The translations under genes were made by a program, and so were the position numbers. Under the pieces are notes generated by a model. That model saw only the letters and a list, made by a program, of their open reading frames with translations. It was not told the origin of the DNA and made no database searches. A DNA stretch of 64,000 nt from Corticium candelabrum (taxonomy: Eukaryota > Porifera > Homoscleromorpha > Homosclerophorida > Plakinidae). The stretch covers positions 8,072,618-8,136,617 of the forward strand of contig NC_085093.1 of the NCBI RefSeq assembly GCF_963422355.1, written 5' to 3'. Below, in pieces: positions 14,501-30,100 of the stretch (positions are counted from its first letter, which is position 1; the number at the start of each line of letters is the position of its first letter).

Positions 14501-17500
14501 GGGGCTGAGAAGTGTCGTTTTATAAGGGTTGTGTAAAAATATGTAGGAGTGGCAGCTCTGAGTTTGGTAGGTTGATTTTCTTTACTATCAATAACAGTCT
14601 GCATAGCTGGGAAAGTAAGTTATCACCCAGATGAAACATAGAATTGAATGCATAAATATAGGCTAGCCTTATTATGTTGAGCAAGGTTAGACTGGTTAAA
14701 ATGATCTAGGAGTGGTAGTTTGTAATTTATGCAAAGGCTTCAAAGATCAGTATTGAATTTAGTGAACATAAATGGAACACTGCTTGGTGAGACCATCTGT
14801 GGTGTTGCTCTGAAGTATAAGGTGGAAAAAGAGGGAAGGCAAAAATTTTGCATGCATGCCAGGAAGCTTTAGTTGGATAATGGTATATTGCTAATCAAGT
14901 AATGTGTGACGTCCAGGGATGCTGTGAGCCTAATTCCGTACATTTTTCGGTTTCTTGTATTGCTGTCATACGAGCGTTCTCAAGCATCATCAATAACTGT
15001 GCCACGTCTTATCCAATTGTGTGATGGTGTCATGGCTGGAGGACAAGCTGCTAAGGCTTATGGTACAACAATGTTGTTTTTTGATCATGTTATTTATGTT
15101 ATGATCCATTAATTACAGCAATACCATCTCTGAAACCTGTTGTGCATGACTTATTTATTGCTCGGAACTTGGGTACCTCTGGTGAACCTGATGTTGAACT
15201 TGAAACACAAAGGGAAGTTGTCATGAATATGTTGAGTAGAATAGTTCAGCATCATGAAGTTAGTTTACAAACTAAATTTGTGGCTTTGTGTTTATCATTT
15301 TGGCAATGTGAGACAGGTTCTGTCTTTGCTTATAACAGTTCTGCAGACTTCTCGCAGCTCATTGCAAAAGTGGACTGATCGGTCTGCAGTGATCATAAGT
15401 CACCTTTTACCTCGATTGAAGCAGCAACAGGTATGATTGTTGACTTCAATTACATTATTGAAACTAATTATGCTGTTTTAGGTTGAATTAGAAAGTCATT
15501 CAGCAATTACCACACTGCATGTTTTGTTTACCTCATTGGCTACCTCTGCATTCCAACCTATCACGTCATTTGTAGAACTTCTCTTTAGAGAGCCTCTTCA
15601 GAAGGTATGTGGCGGGTAGATCAATAGCTGTTATTAGCAGAACATAATTTGCCTATTATGTATTGTCAATTTGTAAATGAAGGATTCGAGAGGGCTTTCA
15701 AGATGGCTTTCTGGGCTGTTAGTGTTGCTCAGAGTGATTTTAGCAGTGTGTACAGAGTCAGAATTACTGAACGAGATAGAAATGATTGATACAGCAAATT
15801 GGTTGGGTGACACATGTCACTTCTTGGGAGACTGCCCTACTACAACTGCTTCTGATGTATAGTGGTTTGTAGCAATTTTGTTACTCTTATGAATATGGTT
15901 GTTTTGCTAGATCCTGGCTTGGCACTTGTTTGGCTTGGTGTGCTTTCAGCTGGAGTTACTGCAACGGCAATTACAACAGCATCAATCTGTTGGAGGCATT
16001 GGAGAGTTTGTTTGTGAATTAAGCATACAATTTGTTCTAACTATACGTCTTGCATTAGAAAGTGATGGTTGAACTCTTTCATCAACTTCAGTTGTGATGA
16101 TGACAATTATTTGTCTGTAGATTATCCATCTGTTTTGGATAGTACAAAGAGGATCTGCCGACAGTTGGAAGGCATGATGAAGTACTTAAACTCAAAGTAC
16201 TTTTTGCTAATGAGCTGTCGACCTCTTTTCGTTGTTTCTTGGTGTCATTTACTGAGTCTTATTGAATACAAGTCAGAATGGTGGGATTACTTGTCTGCAC
16301 CTCTAATATCTTTACCTCTTATGTCAGCCACCACATCTTCAAACAACCAGAAGGTTGAAACTGAATCATTAGAGACGTTTTCGTCTGGTGGAACAGATGT
16401 TTTCGACTTGACATCTCAGTCGTCGCCATCTAGTGAATATCTTGGTTTGAGGTGGAGGCTTGTTAAAGAAGTTGCCTTAGCAATACAATCACAACAAATG
16501 GTTGGCATTAACGTTTAAAGTTAGTTGTTTTGTTTTGACAAGATGTAGCTGTGTAGGTACTATCAGGCAATGAAAGCTCTATAATCGCATTTATTCAAAC
16601 TAGCGCTTGTGACTTGGTTTGCTTATTGAATGAAAAGCCTGTCAAGGAATTGTTTAAGTGAGCTTTTGTAGATGTGAAATGATTGCCAATGACTTATAAG
16701 TAAGGTTGTCTGACAGAAGAGTACAGAACAGTCAACAGTTGTCTAGTGCTTTTGTTGAGGCTGTACGCCAAAAGTTTTTGCAGGTACTAGAAACTACATG
16801 GTTGTCATAATTGTTTTGCTGTGTTGTTCTATTTTGGTGAAATATATGTTCAGCTGCCCACTCATTTACAGAAGAAAATACTTATGAGTCTTTGTTTTGT
16901 TCATCCTTCTTGCACTGGAACTGTTCTATGTTTCATTCTGCATACTGTGAAGTCTTGTGTGCTGATGCCTATTGTGGAAGCTGTGTGTTCAAGCTTAGTT
17001 ATGAGCCTGACTGAACTGCAATGTCAGGTAGCTGCACTAATGTCATGTTTTCTGCTTGTATAGTACAATCAGATTGGCCCTTTCAGGATAGCTGCCTTTA
17101 TGTGACCTCAGGAGAGGTAATTGAGATACAAAAGGAATTGAATGTAGCAAAATGCCCTAGGTACTTTGTTTGTTGTCTAATTTTGCATATTGCACTGAGT
17201 GGTTTGTTATTTTTGTGCCAGTTTTAGATTCAAGAACCTTTTAGAACTTCTGAATTCTGTAACAGCTCAGCTAGGAAAGGAGATTATGGAAGTCACACAT
17301 ACTCGAACTGCAGGTGCCCAGAGATTTGTTGCACCTATAGCTGACCTGGTGAACATAGTTGACATCACGGTATTAATTCATGTATGATAGTGAATCATCT
17401 ACATAGGAAAGCTATGCACAATATGTTTTGAGTGTGTGCTGTAATCTCAAGTCACCTCCATCCACATGTGAAGCTCATCTATTGCATTGTCTCCCAAATA

Positions 17501-19700
17501 GTGTAATACTCAATATTCTTCGCAATGAGGTATTGATTAAGTGCTGAGGCAACATGTAATTGTGTGACTGAAATATCTATGTTATTTTAATAGAGATTTG
17601 ATATGTCTCTGTTGAAATTATGCATTTCTGTGGGAGCTGAAATTACTGTGCAATTGCTTTCCAAGCAAGGAAGTCTTGAGGAGTATGAATTGGAGGTTGT
17701 TTAATGTGCCAAAGTTTTTATAGCAGGTGCTTTAACATTGTTATTCGATTAGTTGGAACAAGTTGGCTTTGAATCAACAGGATATTTTGATGAGCATGGC
17801 ATCGATCACTTACTAGATGCAGCAAAAGTTGTTCTTTTTGAACAGCTGGAAGGCTGGTTTTCACAACGTAAATCTGCATGTATGTCTCAGAGTGGTGATG
17901 TAACATATACGCAGCACAGTCAATTGGGGCATGATAACCAGGTGTTAGTTGTTCACATTTCCTCAGCACTTTGTGAATATCTGGGTTATGTTTCTGACAT
18001 ACCCAAAGCGAACATTTCTGATGGCGGAATTGAATGGATGGTGGACTTCTCACTAGCTTGTGTAAAGGTGTTTGTCTCTGCTTTTGCATTTTATCTGGTA
18101 GTGACTGTAATGTGCTGCATTCGATTCTAGCATGCATTATTTTTGTGGGGGAAAGTGCCAACAGAAGACTTGGCTTCATTGCTCAGCTGCTCAGCTAAGG
18201 TGCTGTATTGTCTAGGAATTTTATTGACATTTATTTCATGGCATTGCTATTTGCTGATAGATACTTGAGAACCAAGCCATCTGCTATGCACTATGTAAGT
18301 GTGACCATAGTGACTGGAGCTATCAGTTTGTGGACAGTCTGTTTGAACTGATTGAGTCATGTATGAAGAAATTATGAGCAATATATAGTGAATTAGTGAA
18401 TGAAATTAGTGGTATGTTGCAGTGCTACCTTATGGCCAGACACTTACGATTCAAACTGGACAAGCACCTGAGGCATCATATGTTGAAACTGTAGAGTCAG
18501 GTGGGTATTTGCTCTTTGATCTCTTTATTTTGTTATGCTTCATGCCTGTTGTAGGAGTAGATTGTACATCTCAGGTGTATGAGAGAATATGCCTCCTAGT
18601 TCACTGGTTGAGTGGTAATCGGTGGCTCACTGTCACAGACGGTGTCCTTGCTCCTCTACGATCCCTTGTGATCAGTTTAGCAAGGCTGCCTGCCTTGGAA
18701 ATTTATGCACGATCTCCAGCAGTGATTTTCTTGAACATCAATGCCATGGGCTGTAATAGAAGTGGTGTGCCTATTCTCAGCTCTGAGGACTTGCGGGATG
18801 AGGAAGTATTAAATGATTATGTTGCTCGGGTTTTGGCATTAGGTCAGTTTTTGTGCATTGTTGGTATATAGAGTTAATGAGTAGTTATTTGCAGGGTGGA
18901 GGAATCGGCAGCAGTTTGAATTGACTTGGGTTACGCTTCAAGGACTTTTGAGCCCACCTGGACCTCTTGATGAGCTGCCTGCTGAAGAAACTGTGGAAGT
19001 ACATAAAGTTATTTGCATTGCTCTACGTGCTATTACGTGTCTCCTGATTCAAACCACATTTGAACCAATGCCTGGATATCCTGCTGTCAGTAAAGCAATG
19101 CACTCACCTAGGCAGAAAGAGCTGCCATTTCTTGGAACTAGGTAAACTGAATGACATTACATTCTGCTGGATATAATAATGGTACACTTGAGCCTCCCTA
19201 ATCCAGACCTCTGAGATCTGGACACCTCCCTAGACCGGACACTTTTGCCCAGCGCATATCAGGTCTTGGGACTCCAAGAAACTCCCCGTTCATAACACTC
19301 AATTCTCTTGACTATAATCACGTGCCAGTGCGTAAGAGAATGCATATTTAACATATGTAATTCTGTTAGAAAGTACACATGTACATTACAGTGTAGTACA
19401 AGCATGCATACTGGATGCAGAACTGGTATGACGTTCACCAATCCCTACATTAGAATGGTCTGGGATTCCAAGGATATAACGCGCGTTACCTATCTTTATC
19501 TTCTGGACAGTTCTGGCTGGTCCCATACTGTCCGGATTAGGGAGGTTTGAGTGCAATAGTAGTAGTGGTAGTAGTTAAATTTTAGAATTAAATATGTGTT
19601 TAATTAATGTAATAGTTTTGCGTATGTTGCACACAGTACCTTTGCTTAATTATTTATCTTGTTGATAGAGTTTGATTTTCAAGTACACGAGTTCTCTCAC

Positions 19701-19732
<32 letters not shown>

Positions 19733-22700
19733 TAGTAGTAGTAGTAGCAGTAGTAGCATGCGTGTAGTCTGGCGGTTGGTTCAAATTTCGCTCTTCGAGT
19801 TGACGTATTCTTTGGCTTTCGAAACGCTCTATATTGGTCAATTACGTCATGACCAAGTGCTGCTGGTGTAACAGCAGTGGACGGTGCAAGAATTGCCGCT
19901 GCGCAAAGCGAGGAGTTGAATGTAAGAACTGCAATCCCAGAAACCACGGCCGGTGCATGAATGGGAAGACGTCACCTTTATCTCACGATTCAAAGAATGC
20001 ATCAAAGTCGTCAGTGTCTCGTTCTGGCTCTTGTGATAGTCTGTCCTCAAACAAGACACCTATGGATCAACCTGTCACCACCACTCTGGTATGTGACACA
20101 CGTGAATCTCTAGAAGTTTCTAGAAGATCTCAGACACCTATGTCTTACTCTGAGGCACTTCAAAAGGATTTGACACAATGTTCATCACAAAAACGTCAGT
20201 CTCAGTCTCTTTGTTCGGATAAGCAGATGTCCACAGCTTCTACGCCGCTTCAGCAGACAAATCCGAGTAACGCTTTTTCTACTAGTTATGGAACGGCTCT
20301 GGATTACTCAGGTCACTCGCCCAGCAGGAGTGTACTTGTTGCGGAGACAGTGGAATCAATGAGGAATGCATCTCTAAGAGCACGCAGAATTGTCAGCATG
20401 AACGACAGGGAGCTAGGTAGCTCAAAGAGCCCGGTTCAAGTAGAGGAAGCTCCTCCAGTCATTTCAGCAGAGACTGGAACTGCATATCAGTCTGTCACAC
20501 AACAAGAAGTCGTTCTTCATGAAGCTTCTCAAGATCAATCTAGTGATGCCATTGACCTGCCAGCTATCCCTCAGTACAGAGTGTTACTGCCTCCTAATTT
20601 CAACTGGGGTGGTGTACCTGGAGCAGATATAAAAGATCAGATAGACCAAGCATATCGTGAAGTCGTTCATTGGAAACGGAATTTATTTCAAGTGCCTTAC
20701 GGATCCTCTGGTGGACACTTCGTTTCTGAACTTACAAGGCTATTTTATGCATTTGCAAATGAATCTGATCTCGAGTCAGTCGCAATAACTGCTGCTATGC
20801 TCATGCCTCATCTGTTGCTCCAAAGACCTCACACTAGATCCAGTGTACAACAGAACTCCTCTTGTTTAAGTCGTCGATTGGAAACCTGGAAAAAGGGTGA
20901 CATAGGAGGTTTGATTGCAGAAGGCAGAACGATCCAGTCTCATCTTCGATGCCACAGTACTCGGAATTGTCCTCAGGATAGAGAGTGTGATCAATCAAGA
21001 AAAGTTGCACTTTTGTTGCAAAAGGGAAATATCAATGCTGCCCAGCGACTCCTATCAGATGAGGACAACTGTGGTTTGCTAGAACTAGACGAATGTATTC
21101 CTGGCTCTCACAAGTCAGTTAGAGATGTTCTGAAAGACAAACACCCTGACCCAGCTCCTATGTTTAAGGAAGCTGTCCTGGACTCCAAATCTCAGGCACC
21201 TCCTACACATCCCATTCTCTTCGACAAGATTGATGGCTATCTCATTCGTGCCATGTCACTTAAATGCCAGGGTGCTGCAGGTCCATCAGGCTTAGATGCG
21301 GCTGCATGGAGGCGTTTGTGCACTGGATTCAAAGTCTTGTCTAGAAATCTCTGTGACTCAATAGCTTCAACAACTCGCAGGATTGCAACGCAGTTTATCG
21401 ACCCGAGTGGGATTTCGGCTCTGGTTGCTTGCCGGCTAATACCCCTGGACAAGAGACCTGGTGTCAGACCAATTGGAGTTTGTGAAACACTTCGTAGAAT
21501 AATTAGCAAGGCTGTCCTGAGTGTGGTAAAGTCAGATATTTTGAACGTAGCCGGACCCCTACAACTCTGTGCTGGTCAGAACGTCGGATGCGAGGCTGCC
21601 ATACACGCTATTCGAGGTATTTATGATGAAGATGAAACAGAGGCCGTGCTATTTGTAGACGCAACCAATGCTTTCAATACTTTGAACCGTCAAGTTGCTC
21701 TGGCTAACATATCTGTCAACTGCCCAGCCATCTTTCCAATCTTGGCCAACACGTATCGACAACCTTCTTCATTGTTTGTAGGTGGAGAAACGTTGCTTTC
21801 TAGTGAAGGAACAACTCAAGGAGATCCCTTAGCGATGCCAATGTATGCTCTGGCCACAATTCCACTTCTAAAGAGTGTGCAGACGAATGGTACAAAGCAG
21901 GTATGATATGCAGATGATGCAGCTGCTGGAGGCTCGCTAGACTGTCTACATAAATGGTGGAACAGGTTGGTTGACTTAGGTGCTATGTTTGGATATCTTC
22001 CAAATCCCAAAAAGTCATGGTTGCTAGTGAAATCAGGAAATATTGACAAAGCTACACATCTCTTTGAAAATACCAATATCAACATTACTACAGAAGGACA
22101 AAAGTACCTTGGAGCTGCTATTGGAAACAAAGATTTCTGCAATAACTTCCTGCAAGAAAAGGTGACCAATTGGAAGTTACAAGTAGAGCGACTCAGTTGC
22201 ATTGCCCAAACTCAACCACAAGCTGCTCACTCGATATTCACACGGGGTCTGATTGGACGCTGGAAATTTGCACTCAGAACCAATGAAAACTTTGCAGCGT
22301 ACCTTAATCCTCTGGAGGAGGCGTTACGATCCAAACTGATTCCCGCCATAACCAATAGAAGTACTCCAGGAGACAAGATGAGAAGGCTTTTTGCATTACC
22401 ACCTCGACTAGGCGGCCTTGGAATTGTAGATCCACGTTCGTTGACTTGTGAGCTGGAATACTCAAAGTTAATTTGTGCGCCACTGGTCAACCGAATTGTG
22501 CAACAAGAAACAAACCTGGATAACGTTCCTACCAAGCAGAATTCTATGAAAGCTAGCATTCGCCAGCAAAAACATCTAGCACAAAAGTCTCATTCTGAAA
22601 TCACTGTCAATGATCTATCTGTGGAATTGAAACGTTCAGTTGAATTGGCCTGTGAGAAGGGTGCCTCCTGCTGGCTGACCGCAATCCCACTAGAGCAACA

Positions 22701-24116
22701 CGGATTCACTTTGCACAAATCTGCGTTTCGGGATGCCCTGTGCCTCAGATACGGTTGGCACCCGTCCAACCTCCCAGACATATGTCCATGTGGATCTAAA
22801 TTCTCAGTAGATCACTCTCTGTCATGTCCAACAGGAGGATACCCCAGCATCAGCCATAACGAGGTCCGCGATTTATTTACCAACTTGTTGACAGAGGTTT
22901 GCCACGATGTACACAAAGAGCCCGTTCTGCAACCTCTCAACGGCGAGGTGTTTCAAAAACGCTGTACTACCTCTGACGAAAATGCCAGACTTGATATTGC
23001 TGTCAGTGGATTTTGGGGTGGGCACTTCCAACGAACTTTCTTTGACGTCAGGGTCTTCAACCCTAATGCCTCATCCTACAAATCAGTGCAGATCCCGTCA
23101 TTATATAAACGGCAGGAACAAGAGAAGAAAAGGCGATACGAGGAACGAATTAATAACGTGGAGCTTTCATCGTTCACGCCAATCATTTTAGCATGCACTG
23201 GAGGATGCAGTAAACTGACGTCTATTTTTTTGAAAAGACTAGCCTCACTTTTATCGGAAAAGCACCACACCGAGTACAGCACAACTATCAACTGGCTGAG
23301 ATGTCGACTGTCATTTGCACTCCTTCGGGCCTGCGTGATGTGTTTGCGAGGATGCAGGTCCAAGCTTCACAGAACCTCAAGGGACTTCAACATTCTGCTG
23401 GAAGCAGCAGAAAGTAGATTATAGAAGACTGTTTATCTCAAAGTTGTTACAACCTAGAAACTTGTTGCTATAGAGGAAGCTTTTACATACAGTAGTAGTA
23501 TTTTGAAAAAAGTAGTAGAGATTTTATTACTATTAGTAGTAGTAGTAGTAGTAGTTTATTCAAGTAGTAGTAGTAGTAGTAGTGTGTTAGCAGATGCCGT
23601 TTGATTGTTCAAATACACCAGTTCTCTCAGTAGCAGTAGTAGTAGTAGTAGTAGTAGTAGTACTCAGCAAAAGCATCCACCGGTCATGCCCATACTACAA
23701 AAGCCACTACAACGGCACTCAACACAACACTATATCAATCCATTCAATTAAACAAACCCACTTAAGTCAACGTCACAATCTACTTAGTGAGGCAAGCCTC
23801 ACTGTTGATTAAATCCATGTCATGACATTTTGGAGGCCTGTGCTTGGCTGATCTACTTCCGCGAATGCACAAAACAGAAGATCTTATTAGAGAAAAGCTG
23901 ATCCGACATCTCAGAAGTTCCATTACTGAACTATATTTCTTTTCAGTTTTGTTGGCAATTAAACTGGCAAGATGTTTGTAGAAGGTGGAAGTTTCAGAGC
24001 CCATGCCACCGGTAGAGGAAAAAACTAACGGAGTGAAGCTGGCATGTTCCACTTCCAGTACTCGATGCGCATATTCACATTTTTTTCCACATTCATGAAT
24101 GTTGAATGCTGATCTC

Positions 24117-24152
<36 letters not shown>

Positions 24153-27100
24153 TGGTAGTGGTAGTGGTAGTGGTAGTGGTAGTGGTAGTGGTAGTGGTAG
24201 TAGTAGTAGTATACAACACTATAAGTGACAGATATACGCACGCAGCAAAACAAACAATTAAAAGTCAGTTACTACTTTACGTCATTACTCTGTATGCTTA
24301 ACTATTATCACAAGCTATAGTCACCACCTACTCATCTAGGTGGGCCTCACTTTCAATGAGTCCCAGCAGGTCCACTTTGATAGGTCTATACGTAGAGGAT
24401 CTTGTTCCACGGATACACAGTATACTCGAGCGAAGTAGGGCAAAACTCAATCTACAGCGAATTAATTGCATAATTCTACTGTACTGCTCTCCTGACTTGG
24501 CTGCATGCAGACTTGCCACTCGCTTATAGAAGGTTGTTGCCTCTGGGCCTGTGCTTCCGTATGACGTAAACACTAATGGAGTGAAAGACCCATGCTCAAC
24601 TTCCCGAATTCTCTCACCGTAAGCGCGTTTCTTCTCATTCTTGTGACTCACATAGGCGGATTTGAGTGAAGAGTGTTTGCGGTTGGAAGCAGCGTTTGGG
24701 TAGAAAACCCTCACATCAAAAAATGCCCGTTCTCCATGCCTCCACACTCCTCTAGCAGAAATGTCGACCCTAGCGTTATCATCTGTGATGGCAGTGCGAT
24801 GCGCAAACTGTTCTCCATCCAAGGGACGAAGTACAGGTTCGATTGTAACATCTGTAGAAACCTCCCTTAGAAGATCAGCTGTGATGTTCCGGATCTCGTT
24901 GTGCCTTAGCGTGGGAAAGCCGCCTTTCTGGCATATCATGACATGGTCGACGTTAAAACTGAGGCCGCATTCACATTTCGAGGGCAAATCTGATAAAGGC
25001 CAGCCATATCTTAAGCACAGAGCATCACGAAAATCGTTCTTGGCAAGATGGAAACCATGCTCTTCAATAGGCTGCACGGTAAGCCAGCTCGATACTCCCT
25101 TTTCGGATAGGACTTCCAAGCTCCCTTTTATTTGCGGTGATGCATTTGTTTGCAACTTCTCCAAGGTCTCATTGTGGAAAGCTTGTGTCTTGGCCTTGAT
25201 CTCAGATTTTCTTCTTTTTGTTTCCAATGGAGACACTGTGATGGCGTTCTCTTGTGGTAGTGGTAGTGGTAGTGGTAGTGGTAGTGGTAGTAGTAGTAGT
25301 AGTAGTAGTAAAGTTTGTGGACACATTAGTGTATGTATATTTTATTCATAGTATATGTACGTAGTACTTTTATTAAAATACACTATGTCTCTCAGTAGTA
25401 GTAGTAGTAGTAGTAGTAAATAAACTGCAACATTAACAAGAAAGCTGAGCACATAACAAAAGTTTGCTAATTTAACTACTTACTACATAACAACAACTAA
25501 CAGCTAATTACTAAACACTAAAATTAAAAACATTGTCTACTCAGTGAGGTGAGTCTCACTGGTTATCAGCCTGACAGTGTCTATGTCAATGGGATGGTAA
25601 GTACAAGATCTTGTGCCGCGAATGCATATAATTGCTGATCGGAGCAATGCAAAGCTAATGCGACATCGGATCAGTTGCATCACTGTACTATAATGTTCAT
25701 TCATCTTTGTTGTTAGTAGACTGGCAATTCTTTTATAGAGTGTTGTTGCTTCAGGACCTGTACCATCTGTAGATGTGAAGACGAGTGGGGTGAAGGAACC
25801 ATGCTCAACTTCTCGTACTCTTTGACCATATTCCCGCTTTTTTTCATTTTCATGTATTCCATAGCATGATGTAAGAGAAGAGTGGTGGCGATAGGACTTG
25901 GCATTCGGATAAAATACCCGGATATCGAAAAATGCTCTCTCTCCTCGCCTCCACACTCCTCTTGCAGGGATGTCTGCTCTAGCATAGTCACTGGTGTTAG
26001 CGGTGTGTTGATCAATATGTTCTCCATCCAGTGGTCGAAGTAGTGGTTCAACTGCCACATCATGACATACTTCTTTCAGAAGATCAGCAGTTATGTTGCG
26101 GATTTCATTGTGCCTGAGTATAGGAAAGCCTCCTTTCTTGCAAATCATGGCATGATCAATGGTGACATCAAGACCACATTCACATCGCAAACGCATATCA
26201 GTTAAAGGCCAACTGTATCTCAGGCATAATGCATCTCGAAAATCATCCTTTGATAAATAAAATCCGTGTTCTTCAATGGGATGCACAGTCAACCAGCTCG
26301 ATGCTCCTTTTTCTGAAGCTAGTTCAATATATCTCTTTATTGGTGTTGATCCACTAGTTTGTAACGTTTTCATCATTTCTTTCTGAGTAGCTTCTTTTCT
26401 TTTTTCATTTCAGCCTTTCTTTGTTTTGTCTCGATAGTAGATAGATCGTAGTTTTGCTCTTGTGCAATGATGAGTGCGGCTAGTGGAGCTGTGATATGTT
26501 TGGAAGCTTCAAAATGAAAATCGGCAATGCTTGAAGGATTGGGAATTTTCAATCCTCCAACATTACAAGGCAAAGAGAGCAGGTTTCTCATATCTACACC
26601 ACAGACAGTTTGACCTGTTAGGGATGGCAGAAATCGCTGGCAAATGGCCTCTTCTAGAAGCTCCAACATATCAGAAATGTTTGGAACAGTTCTCATGATA
26701 TATGACCATCTATGCACTAAACCTTGGGTGAAAGCAGAATATGCTGCATGAGGATGTGTGATGGCGATATCAGACAGTTTGTCAATTTGTGAAACCCATT
26801 CCTTAACTTTGCTGTCAACGTATTCATTTACAAACAGGGGATGTCCTAGAGCTGCACCAAGGTTTCGTTTTCCCGATGTTGTAATCTGAACACAGGTACC
26901 GTCAAATACACATTGAACTTCTTCAAACTTGTTTTCCTTTACAATCAACCACATTTTCAAAGCATTAGGATGGTAGCCAAATCTGGGACCTTCTTTCACA
27001 ATTGCATCCCACCATTTTTTCACATTTTCAACACTTCCTGCTCCGGTGGCATCATCTGCAAAGCATACTTGCTTACATAACTGGGTCAGTCTATTAATGA

Positions 27101-30100
27101 GAGGTAGAATACCAATAGCATACGTCGACATTGCTAGTGGATCTCCCTGTGTTGTACCTTCTGTTGATTGAAGAATGCCACCACCGATAATAAACATCAT
27201 TACCTCAGCTCTATAGGTGTTAATGAGTGCAGTTGCAATAGTTGGGCAAATAATTTGAGCGTTATGAAGAGCTGCATTTCGATTGAGGCAATTGAAAGCA
27301 TTGGTAGCATCAACTAATAATAAGCATTCTGCATCATCATCTTCAAATATCATGCACATGGCGTGAACAGCCGCCTCGCAACCACTATCTTGACCTGCGC
27401 ATACCTGTAGTGAACCAGCTGATTTACAGACATCTTCCTTGACAACATTCATTATTGCTTTTGCAATAATCCCACGAAATGTTTCTCCAATGCCAATGGG
27501 TTGTAAGCCAGGACATTTGTCTAAAGGAATAAGACAACATGCAACCAGAGCTTGGACAGTCTTGGGATCTACAAATTCAGAGCAAATACGCCATGCTAAA
27601 CATGCAAGACCATTGCATAATCATTTGATTGGCTTTTAAATGAACAGAAAAAACGTTTCCAAGCTGTGGAGTCGACACCTGATAGTCCACCAGCACCTTG
27701 CGTTCTCAGTGCTGCAGAACGAATAGCAGAGCCAGTAATTTTCTCAAATATCACTGGTGATATGTCATCAACTGGACCTTGCAATAATACTTCTTCGTTC
27801 AAAGGCTGCTGTTGCGGATGTTTCATATGCAATGACTCTCTCACAGTTGTACCTTGGTCATCGATCACAGCATTAAGAAACAGGACACCTCCTTTTGTGT
27901 TATCTGAAAGATAACGAAGAGCAGCATTGATTTTACCCTGAATAACAAGACAACTGAACACCTTTGACAACTGATCTTCTGAAACATTTCTCAAAATTGG
28001 TCTCTAATCAGTGTTGCAATGTGCGATCTTCTCTTAGTAGCTCTTCAAATTTTGCCATCTTCCAAAGCTCCAGTCTTCTCTGTACACATTGAACATGGTC
28101 ACGTGATTTTAGACCGAGCATGAGGCTTTTGAAGAATAAGAACTTGTAGAATAACTAGAGCTTTCAGAGCAATTTCTTCCATTGAAGTAGCATTAGCAAA
28201 TGACTGTACTAAACGTGTCATTTCAGCAACAAAGTCCTTACCAACCTTTCCTGATGGAAGTAAGAATAAATTCTTTTTCCAAAAAACAACTTTATCATAA
28301 ATTTTATTCATTTCATTCAATACTTCACCTCCATGCCCCAGCAAAAGTTTGGAGCGCTTTGCGGACTGAATGCAGGCAACTGTCCATGAACATCCTTCAG
28401 ATTATCATTGATCTCACTTTCCTTGTTGATATCAAATTTATCACTAGAAAAGTTGTGATGATTGACTGTATCACACTGCTTTCCTTGCTTACCGTACTCA
28501 TCATCTTTGTTTGATTGTGTAGAATGATCCGTCATCATATTCATACAACGCTGGTGATTCATCGGGTTGCAATTTGAACATGTCTTCCACCACTCAGCAC
28601 CATGATTGATATCATTATAACGTCCTAGACTAAAAAATTTTGACGAACCTAAAATTTTGGAAACTCATCAAATGACGAAAACTAGTTGGACCGATTTTTC
28701 GAGCCCTGCCAGGATCAAATCCGGCACAGAGAACCGCCAACTGCTGAACAAAAGCAGGAGGCCAAAGTAGGAACCCCTGAGCAAGGAACTGGGTCAGAGA
28801 AACAGTATGTAGAAGCACCACCACCTCCAGATTCCAATAAACAATTACAACCAGAAACCATTTAACCAGATGATCAACCAACCGGAACAACAGCTGGGGA
28901 AGTACAACTGCAACGTTCAAACAGAGTGATCAGACTTCCGGATAGACTGGACTTGTAGTAGTGAGTAGTGACTATAGTTGGGGAAGGAATGTAGTAGATT
29001 AGAGAGACAGGTTGCATAGTAACATAATTTGGGGTAGAGCAGTGTTTCCAGATTTGGTAGATTAGTAGCGTGAGCAGTAGAAATATATGTTGAGCTGTGT
29101 TCACTACAGCAGGGGGTTGTGGGTTGTTATAGGATAGGTTCCAAGTGATAGCAGCAGAATGATCAGCGTGATTGTTTGTGCATTCTGTATTGTTTGTCGA
29201 TTTCTCACTGTTTCATAGGTCTTCTGATGTACTTGTAGAAATAGCGGAAACTATGTTCTTACTTTGATTTCTTGTCACATGATTAGATGTAATGTTGGTG
29301 TTAGTTGTTTGACCAGCAGTATCCCGATAGGAACCAGCACCAGCAGCATGCTATATTGAAGTATTGACTTTGCTTTGTTGATTGGTAGTTGGAGTTGAAT
29401 TATTGATACACTGTGACATCTGTTCATCAGAAATCGACACCTTCCTAGTGGAATTTGATACCTTTTGTGGTTTAGCTGTTTGACCTGCTGGACTTGAAGG
29501 TAAACAAGTGATGGATGTGTCTTTGGCATTGATCACAGTTTTGTTCAAGTCTGATGTTTGGTTTCTTGGTAAACCTGTTCATCAGAAACCGGCGCCTTGT
29601 TAGTGGAATTTGGTACCTTTTGTGGTCTAGCTGTTTGAACTGCAGCATGCAGAGCAAGGGTTTGAATGAGGTATGTGCTTTTGGTGTTGATCACACCAGC
29701 TGGATTTCAATTGGTGCAGACTGTACCACCTTTGGCACAGCTACATCTTACAATGGCCTGATCTCCTCCCCCTCCCTTGCAAGAGCAGTACTTGCTCATT
29801 TCCAAGTGACACTAAAAGAAACAGTCGTAAACTTGGAGAGAATAGATGGTGGGTCTAGCAAGAGGGAGACGATATCGATTTTTTAGCAAACTGCCGTAGT
29901 GTTAGTAGTAGTAGTACATTCCCGCCTGCGCGGTTTCTGGGAGGAAGATTCCAAAAACGTTTTTTGATGTCAGAATTTTTAATCCTAATGCCTCTTCATA
30001 TTTATCTAATGCCATTAGCTCTTGCTACAAAACCAAGAAAAAGAAATGAGGAAATATGAAGAGCGCATTAGAAGGGTTGAGCAAGCATCATTTACTCCTC

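Noticed and set aside
24117..24211. Serine or tyrosine runs encoded by GTA arrays
   Set aside because: They follow from the microsatellite in any frame. The retrotransposon proteins end before them.
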